From assembly GCA_029216955.1 (NCBI GenBank), contig JANAVB010031417.1, forward strand, positions 23,255,917 through 23,319,916: a stretch of DNA of 64,000 nucleotides. Reading direction: 5' to 3'. This stretch comes from Iris pallida. Lineage: Eukaryota; Streptophyta; Magnoliopsida; Asparagales; Iridaceae. A model generated the notes under the pieces. That model was not told where the DNA came from. It did not search any database and saw only the letters and a list, made by a program, of their open reading frames with translations. Shown one piece after another: positions 23,674 through 36,460 of the stretch. Within the stretch, counting starts at the first letter, position 1. Each line of letters begins with the position of its first letter. A program made the position numbers and the translations under genes.

Positions 23674-24854
23674 ATTATATATATATATGTATATAGAAAG
23701 AGAGAGAGAGAGAGAAAGAATGAGAGAGATATTTAGAGAGAGGGAGAGAGAAAATATAGAGAGAAGGGGTTCGGCCAGGAATAGGGGTGAGGGGTGAGGT
23801 AGTGTGATGTGTGGGGAGAGAAGAGAGAGAAAGAGAGATATTTACATATATATTATATATATATGTATATATATACATAAGAGAGAGAAATAGAGATATT
23901 TGTATAAAGAGGATATTTTAGAGTAGGGAAAAATTAGTGTATGGATAGACATGGTAGGGTCACACAAATTTGGGTTGGGTTCGGTTGAGCCAGGTCGGGT
24001 TAAAAATCGGACATGGTAAAATAATTGAATTAAAATAGATATTTAAAATCATGGGTAAATAAGTAGCATGTGGGGGCTCAAATAAATGGGACACAAGTGT
24101 CAGACGGATAGTAGGCTTCGTGTGGGCCATGTTCCTATTTGGGGTCGACTAGGTTGGGTCGATGTCGGGTCCTAAAATTAAATGGAAATTTAAATCAGGT
24201 TTTACGGTAGATAATTAATTGGTCTAAATTGAACCGAAAGTTGTGCGAAGGAAATGGAGCACAAAATGGAGTGTCTGAGTGGGACACGAAGGTCATGGGT
24301 GAAGAGCGTCTCGAGTAGATCAGACATGACAAGTTGGTTCTGAGAAAACGACTGGTCTGGTGCTCCTAAATTAAAAGTCACGGTAACGTGCAAACGATGA
24401 TCAAGGAAAAGAGTGGGAAATCAATTATTAATTAAATGGTCTAAATTGACCCGAACTTGCGCGAAGCAAAAAGAGTACAAGAGAACAAGTTCGAGTGGGA
24501 CACGAAATATCACTGTGAAGATAATCTCGTCTACTACAAACTCCAAGAAGGAAGTTTCCAGGGACTGGCATCTCTGATGCTCTAGAAATCCAAGTCACGG
24601 TAAAGAGCATTAAATCAAAATTAATCAAATCAAAATTAATTATATTGAAATGAATTATTAAAAATAATTCATTAGAAAATTCAAAAAATAATTCAGGAAA
24701 TTCAGGGGGCTTACAAACACTACTCACATTCATAGGACGATTCCCACCATGATCGCATAGACTTCCAAGCGATCATTCGCATATTCCCAAGTCCAACAAG
24801 ACTTCATCGAACCAACCATCCATCATAAGGCATCTTGCGGGTCGGGGCACTACA

Positions 24855-25547
24855 AGCATGGGATTGGAAAGTGGATTTTGGGCTTAGAGAAAAATGATTT
24901 TGGAATGAATGGCTTGGAAAATTAGGGATATTTATAAGATTAGGGAGGAATAATTTAGTTGTTGATTAGCACATGCTATTTGGGAATATGAAAAAAATAC
25001 TCCATGAGCGTGTTAGATTCCTTAGGAATATACACTATGCTTAACTAAAGCACACTTAATTAATCAATTCTAAAAGTTTTCACCTTAACTATGACGAAGA
25101 ATTTACTAAATAATATCAATGTATATGTGAGACCCTAAAACTAAATATAAAAAAAATAAAATAAATCATAAGGGTATAATAGAGGAATTAAGAAGACTAA
25201 GGACGAGTTTGGTTCGCTGAACTCCCATAGGAGTAGTCAAAATTCGAAAGTGCGCGGTGGTGTCAACATTTCCGTTATTTGGTTCGTGGAGGGAGGTGAA
25301 AGCGTAGATGGGTTGATTGGACAGGGGCAGTTCCTGACTCCGGAACTCCTCTCATCTTTTCCTACTCTTCCACTTTTATTCAAAAATTTACCAGAAGTGG
25401 GCTGAAGTGGTAGAGTCGGACAGAGCGCGAGCAACGACAAGCGGGTTGAGGCGAGCCGACAATGAGCTTGGGGCTCCGCCGACGTTGAGCTTCGCTGTCG
25501 TTGAGCGTCAAGCTTCGAGCTCCGGACAGAGGCAAGCCGACGACTAG
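24855..25547. other. Intergenic DNA between element C and CACTA-1
   Basis: No gene is recognised. The right part (25205-25545), which starts AGTTTGGTTCGCTGAACTCC, is GC-richer and may be an old DNA-transposon relic. Its continuation resumes at 34422 after CACTA-1. Confidence 0.6.
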
Positions 25548-27671
25548 CACTACAACAGATATGGGATATGATAGCGTGTGCTGAACGCTGTAGAATGCAT
25601 ATTATAGCATATTCCGTCTGCTATATATGCCCCCGCTCTAATAACCCCACGTACAACAACGCTATAAAGTTATAGCATTCACGAACGCTATTCATGGATT
25701 ATAGCGTTCATCCATGCTATAGACGATATATAGCGTTTTGAAACGCTATATGGCAGTTATAGCAAATATGAACGCTATAGAACTTTAATAGCATTCATGA
25801 ACGCTATTAATATATTGTAGCGTTCATGAACGCTATAGACCAGTTATAGCACTTATAAACGCTATAAAGTTTACATGGCCTTTACGAACGCTATAGTTCA
25901 TTAATAACATTTGTTAACGCTATAAATGTGTTATGGCGTTCCTGAACGCTATTTATTTTTAATTGCGTTCCTGTATGTTATTGTTTGTTAGCGTTTCGAT
26001 ATATATCTGTTTTTTATAGCATTTCCTTCATGCTATTATATGTGCAACAATAGCATGTCAGAATGCTATTGCAGAGTCAAAATTCTGTATTCAAAAATTT
26101 GCAGAATGCAGCACATCAGAATACTATTACAGACCACAGTTACACAAAATACAGGTATTCAAAAATTTAAATACGAATCAATCACAGACTGAATTCTGAA
26201 TATAAGTAAATTCATTAATTTAACTGTCTAATATATGTAGAACAATCAAGTAGTACCAAACATTCAAAATCCTTAATTTCTCCATATAGAACAACGAAGT
26301 AGTACCAAACATATGTCCAAAAATAAAACATTAACAGTGTAGTCAGCTACATATATCCTAAAAAGTTGACTATCTAACATTTAGCTCCCTTCGAGCCTAT
26401 CCACGACCAAAACTCCTAATAAAGCATCCTCTTCCTTCATCCAACCTACACAAAAATAGGGGGTAAATCATTAGTGTAAAAAAAAATAATAAAACAAAAA
26501 ATAGGGGTAAAGTTCAGTAAGTTGTCAAAAGAATTATTATTTATTTTTAATGTAAGAAAAAATTAATTTTAATGTATGGAGGAATATTGACTTTAAATTA
26601 TTCAATAGTTTAGGGTATTGATTGATATTAAAATTTAGAGAATTAAATTGGAAATTATATAGTTGAGGATATCAAGTTTAAATGGATCCTTATTTTTGTT
26701 CAGTTTTGTTCCAAAAATATTTTATACAAATGCGTTATTGTTTATATTTTGCTAATTGACATTTGTTGCAGGTTGATCCAAGTAATCAAGTAAAGAATGA
26801 AAGTTTGTTTTATGTAGTTGATGTACCAGAAGTGTGCAGATAAGTAGAAAAATTGATCTTGATGCTATTTTCATGATGAAAAATTGATCTTGTTAAAACA
26901 ATGAGTAAAACATAGGAGTCCCCCTTGTCCAAGAGGATAACCGTGAGTAAAACATCTGTGTAATAGAATGTGAAGAAGTGATCTTGATGCTATTTTTAGT
27001 AAACAGTAGATTATAAGTTCAGATTATTGAAGAAGAGTACAGATAAGTAGAAATTAGTATCAAAGAGTGTGTAGGATTAGTTTTTATTTTACATCTGTGT
27101 AATAGAATGTAAAAACAGTGAGTAAAACATAAGGGTACATGAATTAAAGTATAGTGTGTAGGAATTTAGTATAGCATTTAGAGGTACTTTATTAAAGACG
27201 CACCTAGTCTTCAAACGGCAAAATGTGGTCTGTTGGCCAAGCCGTGGTACTTCCAATGATTTCCTCTACTGTGTCGTTACCAAAACACGGCCTAAACAAC
27301 AGAGCTTTGGGTTGTACCACTATATCTACCCAAACACGGGATGCACCTTGTCCAAGAGAATAACCGTGAACCGGCACATTCGGATCATCAGTGATCCATC
27401 GTCCAATTGCAACAACTTCGTTCTTATTTTCCGTCCAATCGAGTAACTTACATTTTTGGTCCTTTGACAGATGATGATGTGACTACAACAAAGATTGAAG
27501 CTCAAAAATATTAAATATCATTCGAGTTACAATACTTCTATTTGTTATTAGAGATATATTACTTGTGGAGTAGATGGAGATTTTGAAATGACCTTTACTT
27601 CAAAATCATTCTCGTCGCCACTGTTGTTCTCCTCCTCTTTAGTGTTGAAATGACCTTTACTTGTGGAGTAG

Positions 27672-27673
27672 AA

Positions 27674-27741
<68 letters not shown>
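27672..27741. repeat. TA microsatellite in CACTA-1
   Basis: This is a pure (TA)n run between the last TNPA exon and the DEG7 fragment. Confidence 0.95.
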
Positions 27742-27744
<3 letters not shown>

Positions 27745-27956
27745 ATGGGCTGAAGCCTTAAAGGACAGCAAGTGGGTGTTAGTGGTGTGAGGTATCACAT
27801 CCAAATAGCATATGTTGTATTTAAATTTGTTGCAGAGTTCGATACTGATTCTTTTTGTTCAAGTAGGTGAAAAAAGCTAGAAGGATTTCTTTTGCAATAA
27901 GCACTATATAATTAAAAATTCAACAAGCATGAGACAACATGGAATTAGAAACATAC

Positions 27957-29947
27957 CTTGACCACATCCAAAAAGGTTTCCAGATATGGCGTAATTTTTC
28001 CATTTACTTCAACAATCCATCGGTAGGACTGAAGACCATATCTATGTACCGGACTACAATGGCACATTCTATGTACATAAAAAGAAAATAGGTTATTCCT
28101 GTTCCAGGAGTTCAAAATTCAAAATACAGGATTGTGGTGTATAAAAGAGAAGCTTTAAAATAGAAATTCTGAAGGAAAACCTCCTCCAGAGGTTGCTCAA
28201 CTTTAATAACATCCCTTAGGAGCTGACAAGTTTCAGATTATAGCTTTGATTTGTAAGGTTTTCCTACAAAAAATGATTAAATTACCAATACACACGTGGC
28301 AGAGACACGCAGACAATTCCTGCAGGAACTATTTTCAACGGGTAATTGCTATTATTGGTAATAAATATAAAAATACAAGTAAACTAGAATCACCACCTTG
28401 CCACATAAACATCGTGCCCTTCTTCAGGAAGAAATCCAAGGGCTCGTACTGCTGGATAGGGTTTCTGAATTACACATCCACACTAGTTCACCATGTGTGT
28501 TGTGCCACTGCCATCTCTGATATCTGTTCCTACAACACTTTCAATCTCTTTTCCCTACAATAAAACAAAGCTAAATTCACAGGATCTCTCTCTAGGAAAG
28601 TATAAATAAGTTCAGAAGTTCACCTGTCTAAAAATTGTTATTTTTAGTTTTCCATCATTGACATCACCTGTGTCTAACTCTTGGCAAGCATTTTCTATGT
28701 CACGAAAGCAAGTGACGGGCTTCTTGTTGATAGCTACGATCATGTCTCCTTGCTCTAATAATCCCTCAGCTAATGACCCTGCCAAACAACCTTTCACACG
28801 CAAGACTTGTCTTCTTTTTGGATCCTGCTTTACAAGAGCCCGTTGAGTATCATTAGTTAGGGCTCAATTCTTGGTCTAAAAATAAGTGAGCAAGAAAATT
28901 TTGATTTACTAACAAGTGAAAAATAGTAGAAAGTTAGCTAAAGTATATGCTAAAAGTATATAATTTTAACATAAAACAATTAGTCATTATTTTAAAGAAA
29001 TAGAAGGACACCTTCAGATGAAACTGATATCTAATAACTTAAATTTACTTTTCTAATCAAACATAAAGTTTAGTGATTTTTGCTTCCATAGTTTTGTTGT
29101 TGTTGTAATCTTTGTTGTTGTAACAAAACTACCGATTAAGAAATGAGTCAAATGACCTTAGTTAATCATGTCTACACAAGGGACTATCTGTAAAAATATT
29201 TTGTCTAAACTATGGCTAATTAGAAACCAAAAGTAAAGAGATTAAGATGGCTAGAGAAGAATGAATCTCCAAAGCATTAGAGGATCAAATGCATATACTT
29301 TCAAAATGAGATAAACTTTACCTGTACCCAATTGTCATTCAGCCCAAAACTTCTAGCCTTAGAAAGCAAAGTAGGGTGAAGCTCGACCTCTAAAATTCTA
29401 ACAAGAGGCATTAGCCTCTTTATGCCATTAACTGAAAGAAGGGGCACTGCTGCATGACAGACGATCTTGTCAATGACCTCACTGATTGCATAAATTGGTA
29501 TACCTCTGAGAAATTGCTGATCCACAGAACTACTACCACACTTGATCTGCAGACAAAAATCATACAATCAAAGCATGATTGATATTTAGTTACTGGTACT
29601 AAATAGTTAGTACGGACCTGAGTAGAAAAGCTGGCCCATAATGCTTGGACCCTTCCTTGTGCATCAGTTAGAACACCCAAAAAATTACTACCAAAATCTA
29701 AAACAAAAAAATAATTACTGCCAACAGAAACAGGATATTTTGAGTTCCCCAATAATACAAGATTGACTTAAATTACCAGTATCAAGCTCTATGACTTCCA
29801 TATTGGTGGCGCGGTATCGTGGACTTTTTGAAGATCCAATATTCAGTATAGTACAAGGGTTTGTAACAATTGATTTTCTGGATGTTACCCGTAAACTTCC
29901 ATTCAATCCCACAAGATAAACATAATCTCCTTGACGTAATGCAGGTT
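27957..29947 (-). pseudogene. DEG7: Captured fragment of a DEG7 (protease Do-like 7) gene, six exons
   Basis: Minus-strand exons lie at 29777-29947 (EPALRQGDYVYLVGLNG..., RYRATNMEVIELDT), 29618-29697 (DFGSNFLGVLTDAQGRVQAL), 29322-29546 (PLLSVNGIKRLMPLVRILEV...), 28625-~28839 (PDZ-like VLRVKGCLAGSLAEGLLEQG, INKKPVTCFRDIENAC), 28397-28554 (KPYPAVRALGFLPEEG) and 27957-28068 (SPVHRYGL, WIVEVNGKITPYLE). This is the central to C-terminal part of the long plant HtrA-type protease DEG7, with introns retained, so it was captured at the DNA level. Defects are a TAG at 28483-28485 where DEG7 has Trp (VN-stop-CGCV), a poor acceptor before 28839 (GG in place of AG), and the absence of the N-terminal catalytic protease domain. 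It cannot make an active protease. Confidence 0.85.
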
Positions 29948-32125
29948 CTGCATTGAATAGTTTAAATTGTTAGCATAATTTTTTTTGTCATATTGACGAT
30001 TTGAATCCATCACAAACACAAATCAATTTCACATGAAAAATGGACATGCTACAGTAGAATGACACGAGTTTGGGAAAATAATTAATATAACCAAGGGAAA
30101 TACAGGGTGTTTAGATTTTAGATCACTTAATGGGCCTTAACAGCTTTGGTCTCCTATTGTACCAGCCTATATTGCACAGACATGGGAAAATGGTGCCCTC
30201 ATTGTTCTCCTCCTCCTCTTTAGTGTTCTCGTCGTTCTTCTCATTGGTCATCTTATCTTGATCCTAATGAGGAAAACAGTTACATGTAATTACCAAAAAG
30301 AAAAAATATAGATTTGTTACAAGTGGTCTTTCTTGATAACTTACCTGACTTTTCATTAATGTACCAAGTAGTTGATTTTGTTGTTCAATTAACTTTGATA
30401 TGGAGTTGATTTGCCCTTGCATTGAGTCAACTTTGCTTTGGAAATTTTTCTTCTCTACACCCACCTCAACATCATCATCTTTTTGTTGATCATATTCCTA
30501 AACAAGGCAAGCGTCATAGGTAATATATAAAAAAAAATATCAAAGTGAAATAAAACAAAAGTCAATCTAGAATTCTTACACGCTTATCTTATTTTTCATC
30601 AAAGTCTCTATCAACTTTGCTTGTTTTTTAACTAATTTTGACATTGAGTCAATTTCGTCCTGCATTGATTCAATTTTGTTTTCCAGTCAAACTACTGTTT
30701 GAGAATGCTTATTTTGAGCAACTAATTTAGATTTAGTTGCTCCGGCTCCGGCTCCTCTAATCCTACCCCGTTTTTCAGATTGCCGTACTACTGTGAAAGT
30801 GCATCACCTTCATCTAATTGTTGGGATCCCTCTGAAGGCGGTGCAAGAAGGATTTTCTTGACTTTTTGCTGAAATTACGATGAAGAAAACTAGAATTAGT
30901 CTCCGTTGGACAACGCTTGACTGTCAATACAAGAAAAAAAATACTATCCATAAGAAGGTAATTGTGTACATACAATGAGCTCGTTGTCCTTTGCGTGCTT
31001 AGCTACACCTTCCCCAGTAGTATATCCCCGGATCCAAGCACGAAGCCTAACCTTATCGATAGGACATGGTCCCTCCCTTCTCTGCATTGTATTTGGTAAA
31101 ATTGGCATTGATAAGTAGAGAGTTATAAATACGAATGAAAAAAAGTACTTTATACTTACCAATATTTCATCAGCAACGCGAGCAAAGCGTTTTCTACTTC
31201 CATGGTACGGCATTGTTTGTTTTCCTCTCATTTGTTTAAACTTTGTAGACCTCTCCTACGTACAACACATGCATATTATTAGATAATACCTTAAATGTTA
31301 GACATTAAAACTTCAAAAAATATTTATTCAACATACCTTAAATTGTTTTGATGATCTTTTCTTAACGAATAGTTCCCAATCTACCGGGTCTACGTCATTC
31401 GGCTTTCTCTTCAAATATTTTTCCAATTTTGATTTGTTGGCAATGTTTGCATGTCAAAATCGGTGCCGGAGCCTTCCTATGAGTATCAGGATCAATAGTA
31501 GATGCAATATTAATGGCATCGGTGGTTTCGGATCAGAGTATTAGATATATGAAGGGTCTCTAACATTTTTTTTAAATGTAGCATGTTATTATAAATAAAT
31601 ATTTAGTGCTGTTGGCCACCTTGTTAATGGGTTCCAAGTTGAAAAGAAACAAACAAGCTCATTGAGTAAAGATATGAAAGTAATAAATATTACTTACGTG
31701 ATGAAATAGAGATTTAGCCAAATGAAATTCAATTTTCACGAGAACTCCAACAAAATGTCACACCTGTAGACCAAATCAAAAGAGATGAATCAAGTGCTTG
31801 GGCTATAGTTGTAAAATACAACTAATATGAAACAAATACTAAATTCTCAACTTGTTATGATTAAAAAATGTATACCAAATTCTTAATTCGTCGAAATCCT
31901 ATTTACAGGAGGAAAACCCAAACCGGTTCTAGTAAATTTTCCTTTCTTTAGGTCCCAATAAAATGAGAAGTGAGAATGTCTTTTTGCAAGAAAAATGCAA
32001 CCAAACGGACAAGTAACTAAACATTGAGAGTCCCGTTTACTAAAAAAATAAAGAATGGCATTGTGACAGACTCTCCTTGTAGGGGTTTTTTTTTCACAAA
32101 ATGGGAACATAGTACTTCAAAATTA

Positions 32126-32425
32126 TTAACTTTTCAGAATAACATTCTTGTTCCAATAACTTTTCTGTAAATTTTGTATTTGAAAAATGAAACAAACAAG
32201 AGACAAGCGTATTTCTCGATTGCTTAGGGGTATTTGCAAAAAGAAAATAAAAGATGATAGCATGATCTCTCTGGGATGGGAGGAGTAGGGATGGCTGGGG
32301 TATATAGAAGCCTCGAGAGCCTCCTCCAGGTCGAGGTGTCCGGCAACGGCATCCTTTCCGTTGCACTCGCTCACGACCAGCCCCGCTGATGCCACGTCCA
32401 GGCCCAACTCGTTGTCCCATGCCAT
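32126..32425 (-). other. Possible first exon of a CACTA-1 transcript
   Basis: The minus-strand ATG at 32425 opens a frame whose first ~40 codons (MAWDNELGLDVASAGLVV...) are GC-rich and coding-like, followed by AT-rich translation that looks like intron. I do not recognise the peptide. It could be the 5' exon of the TNPA-type gene or another captured piece. Confidence 0.25.
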
Positions 32426-32429
32426 TGAT

Positions 32430-34090
32430 CTCTCTCTAGAAGAATTCTAGAGAGAAAAAAGAAGAAAAGAAATTCAACAGAGAGAAAATTTGAAACCCTA
32501 TATTTTGGAGGAGGAAAATTTGGGACATGTTTTGGTGGGAGGGAAATAGAGGCGGGCTGGAGAGGGATTTTTCAATTTAGGGGAACAACTGAGGGGTTTG
32601 GGAATAGGGTTTGCTCATGGGGAAACAACTGAGTGTTGTGTAAGTGGTAAAACCTAATATTATGGAGTATGGGCCCAGTTGGATTTTGGATTTTGTAACA
32701 TATTAGGTGTGATTATCTAATTACATCGGTTTGAAGCGTACCGAATTTTCAAAATTCGTATTTAAATTTTTTTTAACCGAAACCAAACTAAATTGATTCG
32801 AAATACATTTAAACTAAACTAAAATAATCAATTTTGTTTAATTGGTTTCTATAACATGACACTATGATATGAAGTTTCTTTGAAAAATTATTAAAAAAGT
32901 ACACATTCAAGCTTGTTTAGGTGTCAATTTTTTTTTAAAATTTTCATATGAAGGTAACATATTAGGGTTAATTGCGACAAAGAGGTAAATTTAGGCAAAA
33001 TTGTAAAAGAGGGAGCCATCGTCAGTGAAGAGGGAGCCACCACCGGAACTTTCAGACTGGAGCACCATAGGCCATCGATCACTCGATCGAAATAAAGATC
33101 AGACTTCTGAGGAACTCGTCAACTCATAGTCCACCACCAAAGCTAGATTGTGCTCGGTGGAGTTTGACCGCGACTCGGTGGAGTTTGACCACCTAATTTA
33201 GTTTTGCTGAGTATACGTGACAATCACATGGTTAAATTTTTATCTAATTTTAATTTGGAACGATTTATATGTGTTCCAAAGTAAATAACTTTTATTAAAA
33301 ATATGAAATACTATATTTGGAACATTTTTTTTATTTTGGCACAGTTTTTGTCCGTTCCAAATCCTAAGCATGGTAAATAGGCGTTCCAGATTGTAAAACA
33401 TCTAGTGTTCCTATATGTCTAATTTGGTGTAGTGGGAGAGAGAGACAGAGAGAAGAAGATGAAGGTGTTCGTGAGTCGTTCGGTCTCTTGAGGAAGTTGA
33501 GCACGGAGTTACCTTTAGGGTTTCTTGAGGAATTTTTGGAGAGAAGACGATGAAGGTTTTCGTGAGGGGAGCGTTACCTTTAGGGTTTCCTGAGGAAGAG
33601 CGGTTTTATGACATGGAGAAGGAGGGGGAGGGTTTCCGGAAGGAAAGTTCAATTTTCGTACCGAACCAAACCGAACGGAATAAATTTGTTCGATTTTCAG
33701 TTTATTTGGTTTAACCAATATTTCATTTTATTTATAAATTTTTTTGTCAATATATATAGTAACTAAATATACAAAGATATATTTTGTATATATATTACTA
33801 AATTTTCTTATTCGGTTTACCAGGGGAGAGAAATTTTAGATAAAATTTCTGAAAGGTTAGTGGGATTAGTTGAAGAGTATTCTGCAGACTCCTTGTCATG
33901 AATTTTTTTTTACGGTAACGATTTAATCCCATTACGACGTAGTAACTTATATAGCATCCAAAATGTGCTATAGTATTTTTTTTAATCATGTAAAAATATA
34001 TAAAATATGATGCTGCTCCTAATCGAACTGGATACCTTACTTTGACATACGAGCATAGCCACATAAGCAGCATTCGGAAAAAATATATAT
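32430..34090. other. CACTA-1 interior without recognised genes
   Basis: AT-rich DNA lies between the candidate first exon and the right subterminal repeats. No protein motif is seen on either strand. A CCGAACCAAACCGAAC-type low-complexity patch lies near 33660. Confidence 0.5.
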
Positions 34091-34421
34091 ATACCTTTAA
34101 CAGCGTTCATAACATGGTATATAAAGTTCTGTTAACAGCACTGCATAATGAACGCTATTGATAATGACATTCTAATAGCAGGAAGGAATAGACGCTATAG
34201 ATAAACTGCTATTTTATGAACTTTTAATACCACTTCATAATGAACGCTATGGATGATGATATTATAATAGCAAGGAGGCTCGAACGCTATAGATAAACTG
34301 CTATTGTATTTCCTTTTAATAGCACTACAGAATGAACGCTATTGATGATGACATTCTATAGCAGGGAGGCTTGAACGCTATAGATAAACTGCTATTGTAT
34401 GTCCTATTTGTTGTAGTGTAG

Positions 34422-35366
34422 CTTCGAGCTTTGCCGGCGTCGAGCATCGAACTTTGAGTTTCTTTGGATGTGATAAGTAATTTTTTTTTTAATATAGATG
34501 TAATATGTGAATTCTACTAACAGTAAAAGTGTACATATTTTACTCTTTAGTTTAAAAGAATTAAATCATATGCATGTAATACAATGGTTAATGATCGAAT
34601 TTTAAAAATGAAGAACTCATGAATTCCTATAGGATATTTGTTTTTGGAGTAGGAAGGAAAGTTGGCATATATAAAGATGGTAAAATTGTCAAAATAAAAA
34701 TGATCATTTTACCTACAAAGACGGTGCTACTTTCTTTGGATGGAAACTTTCCAACACACTTGAGGAGGTTCTGTAAGTCACTAAACTTTACACGATGCTT
34801 GATGTGCAACATAATATTATCAAATACTGGGCTTATCCCTTCAATTTTATCAATATCCTTTCAATTTTCAACTGATTATACTCTTATAATCAATATTCCT
34901 TCAATTTATAATTTAATATATCCTTCTAATAAAAATTATATTCTCCTACTTAGTTAAAAAATACAATCTCCATTCAAACTTTATCAGGAGCAAAAACTTT
35001 ATTTACTCGTGTCAAATCATCATTTTTATTCTCTACGACCGAGAAAATTTTGGGTGACTATTGTTAGATTGTCAAAATTTTGACAATCTTTGTATTAAGA
35101 CAATCAAAATTTTGGCAGTCATTCATCGTCCCAAATGGAATTGTTTCGATATTAAAGCTTCGAAACTCCATTAATGAAGCTCGAAACTTCAGAAATAGTT
35201 CCAAGGACTATATAGTATAAAATTATAAAAAAAAACAAATATGACCATCTAATATAAATCTATGTAAAAAAATGTATAGATTAAGGTTTAGAAATTTAGG
35301 AAGGTAAAGAAGTCAATTTTTTTCCTTCTCATTTTATAGTTGAAGATGTGATGCCTCATAATATTT

Positions 35367-35441
<75 letters not shown>

Positions 35442-35822
35442 GGGTATAATATGAATATTGAAATATGATCATCATTTAAATATTTTTGTGATGCTCCTAA
35501 CAATGAATCACACAGTGTATCCAACAGGAAGAAAATTGAAGCCGATAAGATTCAGGACAGTTGAGAGAAGGGAGTGAGATTTATAGACGTGCAAGGAAAA
35601 ATTAAGAATAATGATCAGCCAATTAGAGAAACGTTGGTGATTGAACTTGTAAATTGCCTAGACTTCTTGAAAACATACAGAATTTTGTTATAAAAAAAAA
35701 AAATGTTTCGTGGATGCACGTGATCCCAATATCACAATCTAGTTCCTTAGAACTTTCGAAAAAAAAAAAAAAAAAATCGTGGATGCATGTGATCCCAATA
35801 TCACAATTTAGATCCTTAGAAC
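34422..35822. other. AT-rich intergenic DNA
   Basis: No gene is recognised. It contains a (TA)n run at 35370-35439. A ~63-bp tandem duplication lies at 35690-35822: CGTGGATGCA and GATCCCAATATCACAAT are repeated, each copy preceded by an A-run. Confidence 0.6.
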
Positions 35823-35825
35823 TTA

Positions 35826-36309
35826 GACCTCGTATGGTTCACCGAAGGGAAATTGATTCCCTTGTACTTTCCATGGAAATGAGAAAGTAGAATTTTTGTC
35901 ACATTTATTTTCCGTTGTTTGGTAAAACAAAAAAAACCACCTAGGAAATATTATTTGATTTCTTTCCAGTGTTTGGTTGGTGCAGAAAAAGAAAGCAAAA
36001 ATATATCAATATTCCAATAATATCCTTACCTTTTAAAATAAAAATAACATTATGAAAATTCAAAGTGACCCAGAATACGAGGAGTTAATGGTAAAAAAGC
36101 AATAACACATGGTTAGTTTTGTCATAATTTTTTGTAATAAATGTTGGGAAAGGAGAAGGAAAAATCAATCCTATGAGTCATGAGTGGAACCATATTCCCT
36201 TCCATTTTCTCTCTTGTCAGGAAATTGATTTCCAAGCTTGTGGCTACCAAACAAAGGAAAGGAACATTTTTTTTTCTTGATTCCTTAAATTCGTGAACCA
36301 AACGAGGCC
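35826..36309. mobile_element. MITE, PIF/Harbinger-like, copy 1 (484 bp)
   Basis: The terminal inverted repeats are GACCTCGTATGGTTCACC (left) and GTGAACCAAACGAGGCC (right), bounded by TTA at 35823-35825 and 36310-36312. Its interior matches the copy at 42150-42558 in reverse orientation (GTGGCTACCAAACAAAGG). There is no coding capacity. The TTA duplication and size fit a Harbinger-derived MITE. Confidence 0.85.
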
Positions 36310-36460
36310 TTAGAATACATATGGTAAGGATGCGTAGCTTCATGTGGTAACCTTAACTTTTCAAACCTCTTAAGTTTCTACATGTTTCATGTAATAAGCT
36401 TGGTCTTTATGTCCTATGTGCTATTTTTTGGGATATTTAGATTTTGGATCTCAAATAAGT

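Larger units (their letters stand above)
20096..24715 (-). mobile_element. Solo LTR D (4620 bp) with perfect 5-bp target duplication
   Basis: On the minus strand it runs from TGTAAGCCCCCTGAA (24715) to CGGGTCGTGACA (20096). It is flanked on both sides by AACAC (20091-20095 and 24716-24720). There is no primer site, polypurine tract or coding domain, so this is a solo LTR left by recombination between two LTRs. It holds a 155-bp tandem repeat (21947-22440), a very GC-rich block (22960-23200), a TA run at 23597-23670 and GA-rich tracts. Its last ~100 bp resemble the end of the A LTR (GCGTTCTACCGTCGA, GTAGGCTGGGC). Confidence 0.92.
18296..24854 (-). mobile_element. Element C: 5' LTR (about 1.9 kb) split by solo LTR D
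   Basis: On the minus strand the LTR starts TGTAGTGCCCCGACC at 24854 and ends CGTGACA at 18296, just before the primer site. The body is interrupted by D (20096-24715 plus one AACAC copy), leaving about 1934 bp. Internal tandem duplications lie at 19000-19200 (two ~115-bp units with GATTCTTACC...CTTACTCTGCCTG) and 19725-19885 (three ~70-bp units with CTCACCGCCCA). The outer flank AGCAT (24855-24859) is the expected target duplication. Confidence 0.82.
27204..31450 (-). pseudogene. TNPA-type (TNP1) En/Spm transposase accessory gene, split into exons
   Basis: The minus-strand pieces in order are as follows. 31337-31450 encodes KSLEKYLKRK-like KSKLEKYLKRKP...DWELFVKKR. 31160-31255 encodes MRGKQTMPYHGSRKRFARV. 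30974-31081 encodes REGPCPIDKVRLRAWIRGYT. A coiled-coil exon lies near 30350-30465 (KVDSMQGQINSISKLIEQQN). The last exon, 27204-27485, encodes KCKLLDWTENKNEVVAIGRW...VHGYSLGQG...WP and ends at TAG. The first parts fit the plant Transposase_24 family and the last fits the TNP1/En/Spm C-terminal domain (Transposase_23). GT/AG splice signals flank most pieces. Upstream of 31450 the frame breaks, so the start is not defined. The DEG7 exons lie between the coiled-coil and last exons. Confidence 0.78.
25548..34418 (-). mobile_element. CACTA-1: En/Spm-type DNA transposon (8871 bp), non-autonomous, with captured gene
   Basis: The terminal repeats are CACTACAACA at 25548 and TTGTTGTAGTG ending at 34418. 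The 3-bp target duplication TAG is at 25545-25547 and 34419-34421. Both ends carry many subterminal GAACGCTATA/TATAGCGTTC motifs in both orientations (25560-26060 and 34100-34400), the usual binding sites of the TNPA protein. Inside are remnants of a TNPA-type gene and a multi-exon DEG7 fragment, both on the minus strand. No TNPD (catalytic DDE) transposase was found, so movement would need help in trans. Confidence 0.93.
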
